From contig NZ_NEHB01000012.1 of NCBI RefSeq assembly GCF_002127655.1, forward strand, positions 1 through 64,000: 64,000 nt of DNA, read 5' to 3'. The stretch is from Janthinobacterium sp. GW456P. GTDB lineage: Bacteria; Pseudomonadota; Gammaproteobacteria; Burkholderiales; Burkholderiaceae_D. Made by a program: the position numbers and the translations under genes. Positions 19,063 to 27,671 of this stretch are shown one piece after another. Position 1 is the stretch's first letter; each line of letters begins with the position of its first letter. The notes beneath the pieces were generated by a model. The model saw nothing but the letters and a program-made list of their open reading frames with translations, was not told the origin of the DNA and made no database searches.

Positions 19063-19105
19063 GTAGGATCCTTGAAAAGTTCGTGAAAGCCGCATAGAGC
19101 TTAGT

Positions 19106-19200
19106 TGTTCGCATTACACCGCTCCGCCTGGAAATAAAGAAACCGCCTTCGGGCGGTTTTTTATTGCCTGACGGAAGCGAGCAGGGCGCCTGCGCGCCCT
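19106..19200 (+). repeat. Direct repeat copy 2: degenerate tRNA-Ser 3' end plus identical terminator block
   Basis: 19131-19200 matches 17620-17689 at 69 of 70 bases by eye, including the AAACCGCC-TTCG-GGCGGTTTTTT terminator. Upstream, 19107-19129 (GTTCGCATTACACCGCTCCGCC) is a decayed copy of the tRNA T-arm/acceptor end. No functional tRNA precedes it. The pair brackets about 1.5 kb, like att-site duplication left by integration at a tRNA 3' end. The rest of 18742-19473 holds the regulator remnant and repeat copy 3, with no other gene seen. Confidence 0.75.
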
Positions 19201-19261
19201 TCGAATCCCCTAGCCTCTGCGCTACGCGGCAGCCCCGCACGTCGAGAGTACGTTCGTGGTT

Positions 19262-19340
19262 CCAATTTGCTTTCGACTGGGCCAGCCGCCAAGTCGATCA
19301 ACCTAAGTTCCATGCCCGAAAGCCGGACCTGACGACGCGC
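19262..19340 (+). repeat. Degenerate ~78-bp repeat, copy 3
   Basis: Blocks GCTTTCGACTGGGCCAG, GCCAAGTCGATCAACC, ATGCCCGAAAGCCGGACC, TGAC. It lies about 130 bp upstream of the DUF4242 gene. Relative to copy 1 it is the most diverged in its centre. Confidence 0.6.
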
Positions 19341-19473
19341 GTGTCGGTATTCATGGCAATTATGGCAACACCAACCCGCCAGCGTGGTGTATAACGAATA
19401 CATGTCATTGCATGTGTGACGCACAGAACCGGCGAGCGTTGTGCTCGCCCGGAAACCTCATAAGGAGACCGCT

Positions 19474-19746
19474 ATGCCGAAATACGTTATTGAGCGTGAT
19501 ATTCCCGGGGCCGGGAAGTTGTCTGAGCAAGAACTTCAAGCCATTTCGCGGAAGTCCTGCAGTGTCTTAAACAAGATGGGACCACAAATTCAATGGCTGC
19601 AAAGCTATGTTACTGGCGATAAAATCTACTGTGTTTACATCGCTGAAAATGAAGCGCAGGTTCGCGAACATGCCCAGCAAGGTGGCTTTCCTGCCAACCG
19701 CGTGTCGGAAGTCATCTCAGTCATTGACCCGACTACGGCAGAGTAG
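19474..19746 (+). CDS. DUF4242 domain protein
   Basis: 90-residue small protein starting MPKYVIERDIPGAGKLSEQE, the hallmark N-terminus of DUF4242 (ferredoxin-like fold). It continues with the conserved WLQSYVTGDKIYCVYIAENE and HAQQGGFPANRVSEV. The biochemical role is not established; some relatives bind metal ions. ATG 19474 is chosen because AAGGAG lies 9 bp upstream and the family begins here. It is a stand-alone gene between repeat copies 3 and 4, with a hairpin 22 bp behind its stop. Confidence 0.85.
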   Translation: MPKYVIERDIPGAGKLSEQELQAISRKSCSVLNKMGPQIQWLQSYVTGDKIYCVYIAENEAQVREHAQQGGFPANRVSEVISVIDPTTAE

Positions 19747-19768
19747 TAGCGACACCAATGTACTTGAG

Positions 19769-19805
19769 CTCGTCCCTGGCGGAGCTTGACTTGGGCAGGG
19801 ACGAG
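19769..19805 (+). terminator. Hairpin behind the DUF4242 gene, possible terminator
   Basis: CTCGTCCCTG / CAGGGACGAG perfect 10-bp stem with a 17-nt loop, 22 bp after the stop. Only a weak T-content follows, so factor-independent termination is uncertain. Confidence 0.45.
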
Positions 19806-19919
19806 TTGTGCGTTACATGACCGTTTTGGAAGACGTTGACCGCGCGGCATGGGGCGAGAGTAGCCATCAGTCTGCGTCATCACTGTACCGACTGTACCGA
19901 GCCTCTGACGAGTCGGCTT

Positions 19920-20000
19920 GCGTCGCTTACGCCGAGCCGGCTTCTACGACGCCCAGCGCATCCGTTCGTGTCCAATTGACGGAACTGCCCGTCGCGTTTG
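19920..20000 (+). repeat. Degenerate ~78-bp repeat, copy 4
   Basis: Blocks GCGTCGCTTACGCCGAGCC, CTTCTACGACGCCCAGCGC, TCCGTTCGTGTCCAATTG, ACGGAACTGCCC. It ends 6 bp from the 3' end of the minus-strand gene at 20007, the same 3'-flank placement as copy 2 with its gene. Confidence 0.65.
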
Positions 20001-20006
20001 GGAATC

Positions 20007-20420
20007 TCAGGACTTTGCCGGAATACCTGCCGCGCGTTGTGGCCTCTTGTCGACCGGCACAAACACTTCCCATTTATGTTGTATTGTCGGCTTTACGGTC
20101 TTGGCGCAACTCACAGCAACATTCGGCCCAGACAAGCCATGGCTCTTCGGCACCCATGCCACATGCAAAGGTAGCGCGCATTTCGCCACCAGAATCTTCC
20201 GGTTCGGTTCCAATACCTGCCACCGGGTTCCGTTTCTGGCATTTTCTGCGGCCATGAAATTGACTGCGGCCTCTCTGATCTCAAACAAACCATGTATGTC
20301 ACCACGGGTTCTATCCTCGTCAAGCGTGGCGGCGATTGCCGAGGCGATACCAGCGACAAGAAAAAGAGAGCAAGCAAGGGCGGCACACATGCGTTTATTC
20401 AGTCGTAACGGTAGCCGCAT
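20007..20420 (-). CDS. Exported small protein of unknown function
   Basis: 137 residues. It has a positively charged start and a hydrophobic stretch with a cleavable signal peptide (CSLFLVAGIASAIAA). The mature part is about 105 residues with three Cys (two of them near CALPLHV and VSCAK) but no family I recognise. The segment around HGLFEIREAAVNFMAAENAR looks helical. It lies between repeat copy 4 and the low-GC glycosyltransferase-like gene, with no operon partner. It could be an accessory cassette-type gene; real coding status is supported by the signal peptide and codon pattern but not proven. Confidence 0.5.
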   Translation of the reverse strand: MRLPLRLNKRMCAALACSLFLVAGIASAIAATLDEDRTRGDIHGLFEIREAAVNFMAAENARNGTRWQVLEPNRKILVAKCALPLHVAWVPKSHGLSGPNVAVSCAKTVKPTIQHKWEVFVPVDKRPQRAAGIPAKS

Positions 20421-20468
20421 CTTTACAATCCTTGCCGAGACTGTTTGAAATCCCCCGCCATGACGAAT

Positions 20469-21215
20469 TCACGCCACTTCATCGCGTCTGAACACGAATT
20501 GTTGACGCTGAATGCCTTGCGTGACAAAGTCCGCATCGGGCGGTATGGTTTCCCAGAAAAAAACATGTTTAAAAATGGGAATTTTGTTGAATTTTTTCGA
20601 ACGAAATATCCATCTGTTTTTCGTGAAATCGCTGTAGCGGTCGCCTTTGAACTGCTTGTGCACCGTGGTAAAAGGCAGCACCTTTTCCGCAATATCCGAG
20701 AAAGAATAGTCGCGGTGGCTATCCTTGAATTGCTCAAGAATGGGGAATTGATCTCTGCAGATAACTTGAATGGCCGTTTCTGGCATGCGATAGCGCGGGG
20801 ACCACAGGACATTCCAGCCAGATTCGATCTCGTTGATGAATTTTACCAGGCGCGGCGTCATGATGTAGGCATCCGATTCGATATGGATGATTTTATCCAC
20901 GCCTAATTCATTGGCCACCTTGACCGAGTGCAGAAAGCTGCGCCACCAGCCCGGGTAGTCAGCCCCGCTTTGTCTTCCCAGATTATTGTCGAAGCGAATG
21001 ATAAGGTTTTTGTCGCTATTTCCAGCCAGAGCAGCGCTATGGGAAATGGTATTGATAATGTCGGCGGGCGGAAGAAATGGCGACCCATCGTCAATCATTA
21101 TCTTCTTTACTGCATCGATTGGAATGTTTTCATAGTAATCGAGCCACCGTTGATACCGGCTTTCCCATGATGGTGCATCTTTTATAAAGCTGGTGCAGAA
21201 TATAATGGCTTTCAT
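20469..21215 (-). CDS. Glycosyltransferase-like protein, probably acquired
   Basis: 248 residues. It starts KAIIFCTSFIKD, and has a DDGSPFLPP block and a later HIESDAYIMTP that resemble the nucleotide-sugar and metal-binding regions of GT-A type glycosyltransferases (DD and DxD-like ESD). A central NNLGRQSGADYPGWWRSF and Trp-rich segments are present. Composition is clearly more AT-rich than neighbouring genes and codon choice differs, pointing to transfer. No capsule or LPS genes flank it. The family assignment is modest; a DUF-type capsular protein is possible. Confidence 0.5.
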   Translation of the reverse strand: MKAIIFCTSFIKDAPSWESRYQRWLDYYENIPIDAVKKIMIDDGSPFLPPADIINTISHSAALAGNSDKNLIIRFDNNLGRQSGADYPGWWRSFLHSVKVANELGVDKIIHIESDAYIMTPRLVKFINEIESGWNVLWSPRYRMPETAIQVICRDQFPILEQFKDSHRDYSFSDIAEKVLPFTTVHKQFKGDRYSDFTKNRWIFRSKKFNKIPIFKHVFFWETIPPDADFVTQGIQRQQFVFRRDEVA

Positions 21216-21475
21216 TTGCTAAAAACATTCCTTGTGTCGGAAAAAACAGGTTATTCATGGGGCATTAAAACTTCAACTATTTTAACAGATTGGAGGCGGT
21301 TTAATCACTGAACGGGCATGCGGCGACGTGGCCGTTGGCATCATGGCGCCCTCTGGTGTGCGCTATTGGCGCCCCGTCACTGATGCCGTATCGTCCACAT
21401 GCCTCGAGCGTCGCTGGCTATACTATCCGCATAGCCGAACTTTCACATGCGCGTTCCCCTTACACACGTCAATCA

Positions 21476-21883
21476 ATGAAACACACCACCGTCGAATATC
21501 GTCATAACTTTCCCCTCGATCAGCTGGACGTTGTTCGCGTCTTCGATCAGTCCGGCATCAAACGGCCCACCGGCAACCTCCCGCGCATCGCGCGCATGTT
21601 TGCCGCGCCTTGTCTGGTGCTGTCGGCATGGGTGAATGGCCGGCTTGTGGGGCTGGCCCGCTCGCTGACCGACCATGCGTATTGCTGCTATCTTTCGGAT
21701 CTGGCGGTAGACAAGCAATACCAGGGCCTGGGTATCGGCAAAGCGCTTGTCCAGCGCACGCAGGCCATCATCGGCGACGAAGTGTCCTTGATCCTGCTTT
21801 CCGCCCCCGATGCCATGTCCTATTATCCGACGCTCGGTTTTGAACCCGCCGGCAATGCCTACGTCATTCGGCGCAAACATTGA
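21476..21883 (+). CDS. GNAT family N-acetyltransferase
   Basis: 135 residues with the GNAT acetyl-CoA loop in YQGLGIGKALVQRTQ, preceded by the beta-strand pair WVNGRLVGLARSL and CYLSDLAVDKQ, and ending YYPTLGFEPAGNAYVI. It transfers an acetyl group to an unknown amine substrate in the cytosol. ATG 21476 is used because upstream in-frame codons show no family similarity. It is 31 bp before a hypothetical gene, so they may be co-transcribed. Confidence 0.85.
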   Translation: MKHTTVEYRHNFPLDQLDVVRVFDQSGIKRPTGNLPRIARMFAAPCLVLSAWVNGRLVGLARSLTDHAYCCYLSDLAVDKQYQGLGIGKALVQRTQAIIGDEVSLILLSAPDAMSYYPTLGFEPAGNAYVIRRKH

Positions 21884-21914
21884 GTGAACGCTTCAAGGAA
21901 GTCCGTCCCCCCTT

Positions 21915-22379
21915 ATGCAGCCCATCTACACGCTTGCCGCAGCCCTGGCACAAGACCCGAGCCGCATCGCCAAGGCGCAGTCCCTCACGCTCGATAGTTC
22001 CAGGCCGCGCATGGGCCTGAAAGGCCGCCACGGCCTGTTCGCGTCCGACGAATGGTGGGCAAGCATCAAGGCCGGCCGCATCCCGACGCAAACGGTGACG
22101 GGCAGCATCGAGCGCACGTATTTCGCCGGGCAGGACAGCCGGCGTGGCGATCAGGTCAACAGTTTCACCTTGCGCCTGCAGGACGGTTCGACATGCAACG
22201 AGAGCATCTACACGCACCGCAAGCAGGACGTCAAGCTGTTCGTGCCCGGCGCCACGGTAACGATGGTGTATGCGCTGGACGAACTCAAGGCGCAGCCGGC
22301 TGCGGATGGCAGCGTCAACGTGGCGCGTATCGTGCTGGAAGGCTACTGTGTCTCGCCGCCACGCCAGCCACCTGCATAG
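21915..22379 (+). CDS. Hypothetical protein
   Basis: 154 residues, no signal peptide or membrane segment, no family recognised. The C-terminal 90 residues look like a small beta-barrel (VTGSIERTYFAGQDSRRGDQ, SFTLRLQDGSTCNESIY, VKLFVPGATVTMVYALDEL). The codon pattern and typical composition support a real gene. It follows the GNAT gene by 31 bp. Confidence 0.6.
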   Translation: MQPIYTLAAALAQDPSRIAKAQSLTLDSSRPRMGLKGRHGLFASDEWWASIKAGRIPTQTVTGSIERTYFAGQDSRRGDQVNSFTLRLQDGSTCNESIYTHRKQDVKLFVPGATVTMVYALDELKAQPAADGSVNVARIVLEGYCVSPPRQPPA

Positions 22380-22481
22380 AATTGACCTCCGGCAAATTCC
22401 TCATTGGAATTCGTTTGACCGCGCCCCACGCCAGGACTAGAGTCGTTGACGAGACCTCAACCGACTTCGTCCTCCACCGCC

Positions 22482-22679
22482 ATGGCCAAACCGTTTCCCT
22501 TGAATCCCAAGAACCCCGAGCGCATTTGCTGGGGCTGCGACAAGTATTGTCCGCCGGATGCCATGCGCTGCGGCAATGGTTCCGAGCGCACGCAGCATCC
22601 GATCGAGCTGTTTGGGGAAGGCTGGAATGACTGGGGGCTGGCGGCGGACGAGAAGGAAAAGGATACGAAGACGCCTTGA
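22482..22679 (+). CDS. DUF3079 domain protein
   Basis: 65-residue protein beginning MAKPFPLNPKNPERICWGCD, with CWGCDKYCPPDAMRCGNG and ending near ELFGEGWNDWG, the complete DUF3079 signature. The four Cys suggest a small metal site. Function is unknown. ATG 22482 gives the family N-terminus. Confidence 0.9.
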   Translation: MAKPFPLNPKNPERICWGCDKYCPPDAMRCGNGSERTQHPIELFGEGWNDWGLAADEKEKDTKTP

Positions 22680-22859
22680 GCCGACGGTGGCCAGGCGGCA
22701 CACTGCTTGTTGGCCGCGTAAACCTGGCGGAAACCCTCAATTCTTCGCTTGCCCGCTGAAACATGACAATCGGCGCAGCGCCTATGCGCCATGCGTACTG
22801 CATGTGCCAAAACCGGGCTTGGTGCATGGGCTGACCTTCGGCATTCCCCATCCGAAACT

Positions 22860-22899
22860 AAAAAGGGCTGAGCCCTGTGCAAGACAGGACTCAGCCCTT
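22860..22899 (-). terminator. Terminator of the TonB receptor gene
   Basis: Stem AAGGGCTGAG / CTCAGCCCTT extended by CCTGT/ACAGG. On the minus strand it is followed by five T. It lies 35 bp behind the receptor stop codon. The rest of 22680-22934 shows no gene. Confidence 0.85.
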
Positions 22900-22934
22900 G
22901 GCTATTGGCGCACCATCACGCCAGAAGCAGAGGA

Positions 22935-25790
22935 TTACATGAAGTGGTAGTTGGCGCTGATGCGGAAGTAGCGGCCTTGACCATTGTGCAACTGCGGATT
23001 GAAGCCTTCCACTGGGTAACGTGGATCGTATGGCGCCTTGATATCAAACAGGTTCTTGATATTGAACGACAGGGTCAGATCCTTGAAGCCCGTGTAGGAG
23101 TACGCCATATTGGTCGTCGTCCAGCTCTTCACGTCGCAGCTGCTGATGTAGTTGCTGTACTTCGGCAAACCACCGAGCCCATATGCCGACTTCGGCTGAC
23201 CTACGCCGTACTGGCAGTATGGTTTCTCGTAGACCACATTGTTGTCGCTACGGCGCAGCAATGATACGGGACCGACGAAATCTACCGACGTCGTCAGCGA
23301 GTGGTCGCCACGGGTCCAGTTGACCGACAGGTTGCCGCGGTTCTTGGGATTGTCGCCGACCGAGGTGGCATAGTCGGACAGGCCGCCGTTCGCACCGGAG
23401 GTATCGGTTGCCACTTCGCCAGGACGTTCGGCGCGCTTGAAGCTCATCAGATAGCTCCAGTTCAGGTTGGCGGTCAGACGGCCCAGATCGCCCAGCGATT
23501 TGCGGTACGCCACTTCGAAATCGATGCCCTGCACTTCGGTGCTGCCCTGGTTCACATACGAACGGTTGACCTGGGAAATCGGACCCGAATTAGGCACCAC
23601 GTTGCCATTGGCATCGGTCACCAGATTGGCCGGATTGTTATCGCGTATCACGCTGCCAGGATAGCGTTCTTGACGATCCACCATGTACTGCGCGCTGAAC
23701 AAAGCGGTTTCATCCACTTTCTTGATGCGGTAGTAATCGACCAGCACGTCGATTTCCTTGGTCGGCGCCAGAATCAGGCCCAGCGAGTAGCTCTTCGATG
23801 TCTCAGGACGCAGATCTGGCGTGGCCGCGGATAGGCTGGAAATACCTTTCTTGCAATCGCTCGTATCGGCGCCGGAGGCAGGGTGAACGCCGTCCGGGCA
23901 ACGCAGCGGGTCAACCACGTTGCTGAACGATTGCACGCCACCAGGCGAGACCTGGGTCAGCGCTGGTGCGCGGAAACCTTCGGCATAGGTGCTGCGGACG
24001 GCTACGCGGTCGCTGATGGTCCACTTGGCGCCGACTTTTGGCACGAAGTTGCCCTTCAGGTTAGGGTATTTATCGTAGCGGCCGGCAAAGTCCATTTCAA
24101 AGTATTTTGCAAACGGCGTGCGTACTTCGATGAATGTCGAGCTGACATTGCGGCGGCCATCAGCCGACGAGTTGGCCAGGCCGATGATATCGCCGCGCTG
24201 CGTCGCCATGTCTGGCGTCAGGCCGATTTTTTCTTGACGGAATTCGGCGCCGAACGCCACGCCGACCTGGCCGCCGGCCAACTGGCCAAATGCGGTACTC
24301 GCCTTGGCGTCGACTTGCGTTACCTGGGCAAAGCCGCGGTTTTCCAGGTCACGCGTGACGCTAGGGTCTGCATTGACCTGCGCCAGAGTCCAGTTTTGCG
24401 TCATGACTTTTTCGAGGGTTGGACGATACAGCATACCGTTCCAGTTTTCGGTGCGTTCGGCTCGGTTCCACAGTACGGCCGTTTCCCAATCCCACGCACC
24501 AGCCGTACCGCGCACGCCAGCGAGCAAGCGATAGGTTTCGTTCAGATTGGAGGCGCCGCCCGGGGCGCTGACGCGGTAGCCGACAGCGGCGCGCTGCGTC
24601 GGAAACGGATTGTCAGGATGACCTACCGGCAAGATCATCTGGAACTGCTGCGGTGCGCCGTTGAGTTGATACACGGTAGTCGAAGCCGTACTGCGGAAGG
24701 CCGTCGGTACGCGCAGATAGGTGCGCTCCGAACGGCTGTAGCCTGCTTCGGCAAAGGCGGTGATGTCCTCATTGATCTCGAACGTGGCGCGCGACAGCAC
24801 ATTGGCATCCTTGCCTGCACTTTGCACTTCGGCGTAATCGTCGATGTTGAAGTTGCAGAAGGTGCGGCCTACCAGCGGGTCGGTTGCCAGCATGTTATGC
24901 GCCGCCATGTTGCCGGTGATTTGCTGCGACGCCGGGCAGTCCAGGCGGTTGATGATTTGCGCGCGCTGGGCGTAGGTGGTGGCGAAGTTCTTCGTGCCTG
25001 GCTTCGTTTCAGCGTAGAAGAAAGGCGACGTGGTCAGGCTGCTGGAGAAAGGGTTCAGGCGGCCGTTGATGTCGGCATACATGCCTTTCTCGACGTCATT
25101 TTCGTTCTTGATGATGGTGCTGTCGCGCTTGGCTACGTCAAAGCTGACGAAGGCATTGAAGCGGTCCTTGCCAAAGCCGAAGATACCGCTGGCGCTCTTG
25201 CGGGCAAATTCTCCGTCGTCGTTGGCGCTGATGCTGGCGCTCATTTCGGCGCCAGTGTACTTGGTTTTCGTAATGAAGTTGACGACGCCGGCGATGGCGT
25301 CGGAACCGTACACGGCCGATGCGCCATCCTTGAATACTTCAACGCGTTCGATGGCCGAGACGGGAATGCTGTTCAAGTCATACACGGCCGATTTTCCCTG
25401 GTTCGGGTCGGCATAGGCGGATGCGGTGATACGGCGGCCGTTGAGCAAAATCAGCGTGGAAGACGAACCCAGGCCACGCATGGAGGCGGTTGCCGCACCG
25501 CGGGCGAAGCCGCCATCGGTAACGTCCACCGACGAGCCCGAGCCGAAGGCAGGAATCGAGTGTAACAGTTCGGCCACAGTATTGGCGCCGGTAGCGGCAA
25601 TCTGTTTGGCATTCAAGGTCTGGATAGGCGAGGAGCCTTCTTTTTCAGTGCGCTTGATATTCGAACCGGTCACCAGGACTTTTTGCAATGCCGGTTCTGC
25701 CGGTGCTTCCTGGGCAAACGCCATATGGGATGAGGACAATGTCAATGCGACAGCGACGACGCTGCGCTTCAAAACAAACTTCTTAGTCAA
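22935..25790 (-). CDS. TonB-dependent receptor (Caulobacter/Xanthomonas type)
   Basis: About 951 residues. Signal peptide (AVALTLSSSHMAFA), TonB-box region QKVLVTGSNIKRTEKEG, plug domain (NTVAELLHSIPAFGSGSS, SSSTLILLNGRRI) and a large outer-membrane beta-barrel ending in an aromatic-rich strand (GRYFRISANYHF). Such receptors import carbohydrates, siderophores or other nutrients with TonB energy. No substrate-specific genes are adjacent, so the ligand is unknown. Start: TTG at 25790 with AGGAGA 8 bp upstream is preferred over GTG at 25805, because the Shine-Dalgarno site lies inside the longer version. Confidence 0.92.
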   Translation of the reverse strand: MTKKFVLKRSVVAVALTLSSSHMAFAQEAPAEPALQKVLVTGSNIKRTEKEGSSPIQTLNAKQIAATGANTVAELLHSIPAFGSGSSVDVTDGGFARGAATASMRGLGSSSTLILLNGRRITASAYADPNQGKSAVYDLNSIPVSAIERVEVFKDGASAVYGSDAIAGVVNFITKTKYTGAEMSASISANDDGEFARKSASGIFGFGKDRFNAFVSFDVAKRDSTIIKNENDVEKGMYADINGRLNPFSSSLTTSPFFYAETKPGTKNFATTYAQRAQIINRLDCPASQQITGNMAAHNMLATDPLVGRTFCNFNIDDYAEVQSAGKDANVLSRATFEINEDITAFAEAGYSRSERTYLRVPTAFRSTASTTVYQLNGAPQQFQMILPVGHPDNPFPTQRAAVGYRVSAPGGASNLNETYRLLAGVRGTAGAWDWETAVLWNRAERTENWNGMLYRPTLEKVMTQNWTLAQVNADPSVTRDLENRGFAQVTQVDAKASTAFGQLAGGQVGVAFGAEFRQEKIGLTPDMATQRGDIIGLANSSADGRRNVSSTFIEVRTPFAKYFEMDFAGRYDKYPNLKGNFVPKVGAKWTISDRVAVRSTYAEGFRAPALTQVSPGGVQSFSNVVDPLRCPDGVHPASGADTSDCKKGISSLSAATPDLRPETSKSYSLGLILAPTKEIDVLVDYYRIKKVDETALFSAQYMVDRQERYPGSVIRDNNPANLVTDANGNVVPNSGPISQVNRSYVNQGSTEVQGIDFEVAYRKSLGDLGRLTANLNWSYLMSFKRAERPGEVATDTSGANGGLSDYATSVGDNPKNRGNLSVNWTRGDHSLTTSVDFVGPVSLLRRSDNNVVYEKPYCQYGVGQPKSAYGLGGLPKYSNYISSCDVKSWTTTNMAYSYTGFKDLTLSFNIKNLFDIKAPYDPRYPVEGFNPQLHNGQGRYFRISANYHFM

Positions 25791-25805
25791 TTCACTTCTC
25801 CTCAC

Positions 25806-26345
25806 GAGTCATTCTCAGGACCCGTTTTATGTGAAAAACTGTTGAAACAAGCACCTTGCGATAGGCACGCGCCTGCCAACTCGATCTAGTTTGACCGTTC
25901 AATTGCAGTCATTTTTTTGTAAAATGTGATATTCATTTTACCTAGAAGACACATAAAAACATTTCCATATAGGAAATGTCAATTTTATCTATCACTGTTG
26001 CTCTTATTTACAACAGTAAAGATTTTCTTTACAAGTTGATGCTTCTGAAATTTTCGTGTTTTCGGAAGATGATGATCGGAAGGAAATGCGCGCAGAGTGA
26101 GGCAACGAGGCGGTGGGCATGAGAGAGCATGCCGCTCCAGATGGGAATCCCATGCTTAAGGCGATTGCCTTGTTGGCAATTCATGCATGGAGGAAATTGT
26201 CAACAGAATTTTTTTTGATAACAGTGGCGTGGCCGTCGCCAATACGCAAAATCGTCATGCTCGATAGCACGAGTGGCGGAGGGAAATACGATGGAGCTGC
26301 GCATGACAGGGGACGACGAAGGCGCTGCGACGGCGTCCCTTGTTG
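25806..26345. other. Gene-free AT-rich interval upstream of the TonB receptor
   Basis: 540 bp without a credible gene. The first ~240 bp are notably AT-rich and probably hold the receptor promoter and any operator, but no clear -35/-10 pair or palindrome could be assigned. The remainder shows only short spurious frames. Confidence 0.6.
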
Positions 26346-26813
26346 TCATTTGAGCACGAATTCCAGCACGTCGTCGCCATACTTGTCCGTCTCGCCCGTC
26401 GCCGTCCAGCCCAGGTAGCGGTAAAAGCCGTAGGAGCGCGAGGCGGGATCGCTGGAGCAGCCGAGGAACAGCCGCTGATGGCCCTGCGCGCGCAGTTCCG
26501 TCATCACCAGTTCCAGCAAGGTCTTGCCGATCCCCAAGCCTTCGAATGCCGGCAGCAGGGCCAGGACGATGATTTCGCCCGTGTCGCGCTCGCCGAAGCA
26601 ATAGCCGACCAATTGGCCATCGTGATGGCAGACCTGGCCAGGCAGGCTGCCCGAGCGCATCATGTCCGCCCAGGAATCGGCCGTGATGCCCAGTTCCGCC
26701 AGGCGTTCTTTGGCGGTGGCGTTTTGCCGCGTCTTGCCGCGCAATGCGATAAAGGCCGGCGTATCTTCCGCCCTGGCGGCATGGAAAGTAATCGATGCTG
26801 GATGTGTCGTCAT
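26346..26813 (-). CDS. GNAT family N-acetyltransferase
   Basis: 155 residues. N-terminal strand ASITFHAARAEDTPAFIALR, central VGYCFGERDTGEIIVLALLP, acetyl-CoA loop FEGLGIGKTLLELVMTEL, then LFLGCSSDPASRSYGFYRYL and a C-terminal WTATGETDKYGDDVLEF. This is a full GNAT fold with an unknown acceptor. Single gene, 33 bp downstream of the hypothetical secreted-protein gene on the same strand. Confidence 0.85.
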   Translation of the reverse strand: MTTHPASITFHAARAEDTPAFIALRGKTRQNATAKERLAELGITADSWADMMRSGSLPGQVCHHDGQLVGYCFGERDTGEIIVLALLPAFEGLGIGKTLLELVMTELRAQGHQRLFLGCSSDPASRSYGFYRYLGWTATGETDKYGDDVLEFVLK

Positions 26814-26846
26814 GTGTGCGTGAATTGTTCGATGGTAGTGAAGGAT

Positions 26847-27506
26847 TTACTCCCAGGATTTGCGCATGATGTGCGCGTGGCGCTGCCAGTCAACGACTTT
26901 GGTATTTTCGGTGGCTTGCTGGGCGGGATCGGCGCTATCGATTTTTTCATCCTTGACGATGACCAAGGCGTTTTTATTATCGAGGCGGTATTCCCGGTAG
27001 CGCTCGCAATCCTGTGCGCGCCGGGCGATGGTGATTAACTTGTTAGCCTGCCATTTATAGCTGTCTTCATAAAAGCATTGCGCCGCGCAGCCGCAATTGG
27101 CGATGCCGCCTTCGATGCTTTGCTCGGCGATGTCGATATCGAGATTTGGAATCGCGGAGAGGGGCTGGTTGAAACTGTATTGTTTTGCCTGCGCATCCCA
27201 CAGCCACACATCGGAACAGCGCACGCGCCCCTGGCTATCCGTATAGCCGGTGACCCACAGGTCGGCATGGCCGTCGAAATTCATGTCGGCCAGCAGCGCG
27301 TGCAACTTGCCCGTGCCGCTGCTGCTGCAACGGCCCTTGACCCACTGCTTGCCGATTTTTAACTGATAGGTCTGTGTTTCATCGCGATTCGCATAACGGA
27401 TATCGGCCGCTTGCCGCACTTTGCCTGTCGCGGCCTTGTCCAGATGCAGCGTGCCGCCATACGCCGAAGCGGAAATCAGGGATAAAAGCAGGGCAATCAG
27501 TTTCAT
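26847..27506 (-). CDS. Exported protein, XAC2610-like
   Basis: 219 residues with a signal peptide (KLIALLLSLISASAYG). The mature domain contains LLADMNFDGHADLWVTGYTD, an FG-GAP/EF-like Asp loop typical of XAC2610-related periplasmic proteins. Paired Cys follow (CGCAAQC), probably disulfide-bonded. Function is unknown. The ATG at 27506 directly precedes the signal peptide; a longer start adds an unlikely Pro/Cys-rich tail. Confidence 0.65.
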   Translation of the reverse strand: MKLIALLLSLISASAYGGTLHLDKAATGKVRQAADIRYANRDETQTYQLKIGKQWVKGRCSSSGTGKLHALLADMNFDGHADLWVTGYTDSQGRVRCSDVWLWDAQAKQYSFNQPLSAIPNLDIDIAEQSIEGGIANCGCAAQCFYEDSYKWQANKLITIARRAQDCERYREYRLDNKNALVIVKDEKIDSADPAQQATENTKVVDWQRHAHIMRKSWE

Positions 27507-27671
27507 GGCGATATTCTTCGGCGGGCATCGGGGCACAATGCCCCGCTTGCAGCAGGCGGAGAATGATCATACTGCATGCCTCCGGCAATGCGCCACACCA
27601 TTTCCTATCGTGCATTCGCCGCGGAACAGTGCTGTGTACAATCCGGGAAAATCCCCGAACAAGGAAATCTC

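Noticed and set aside
19106-19130. Second tRNA-Ser gene at the duplicated terminator
   Set aside because: Only a decayed T-arm/acceptor fragment is present; there is no anticodon arm or D-arm, so it cannot be a functional tRNA.
17804-20000. Chromosomal integron with attC sites
   Set aside because: One copy has RYYYAAC- and GTTRRRY-like stretches, but they are not kept in the other copies and no integron integrase is present. The cassette-like layout is reported without the integron label.
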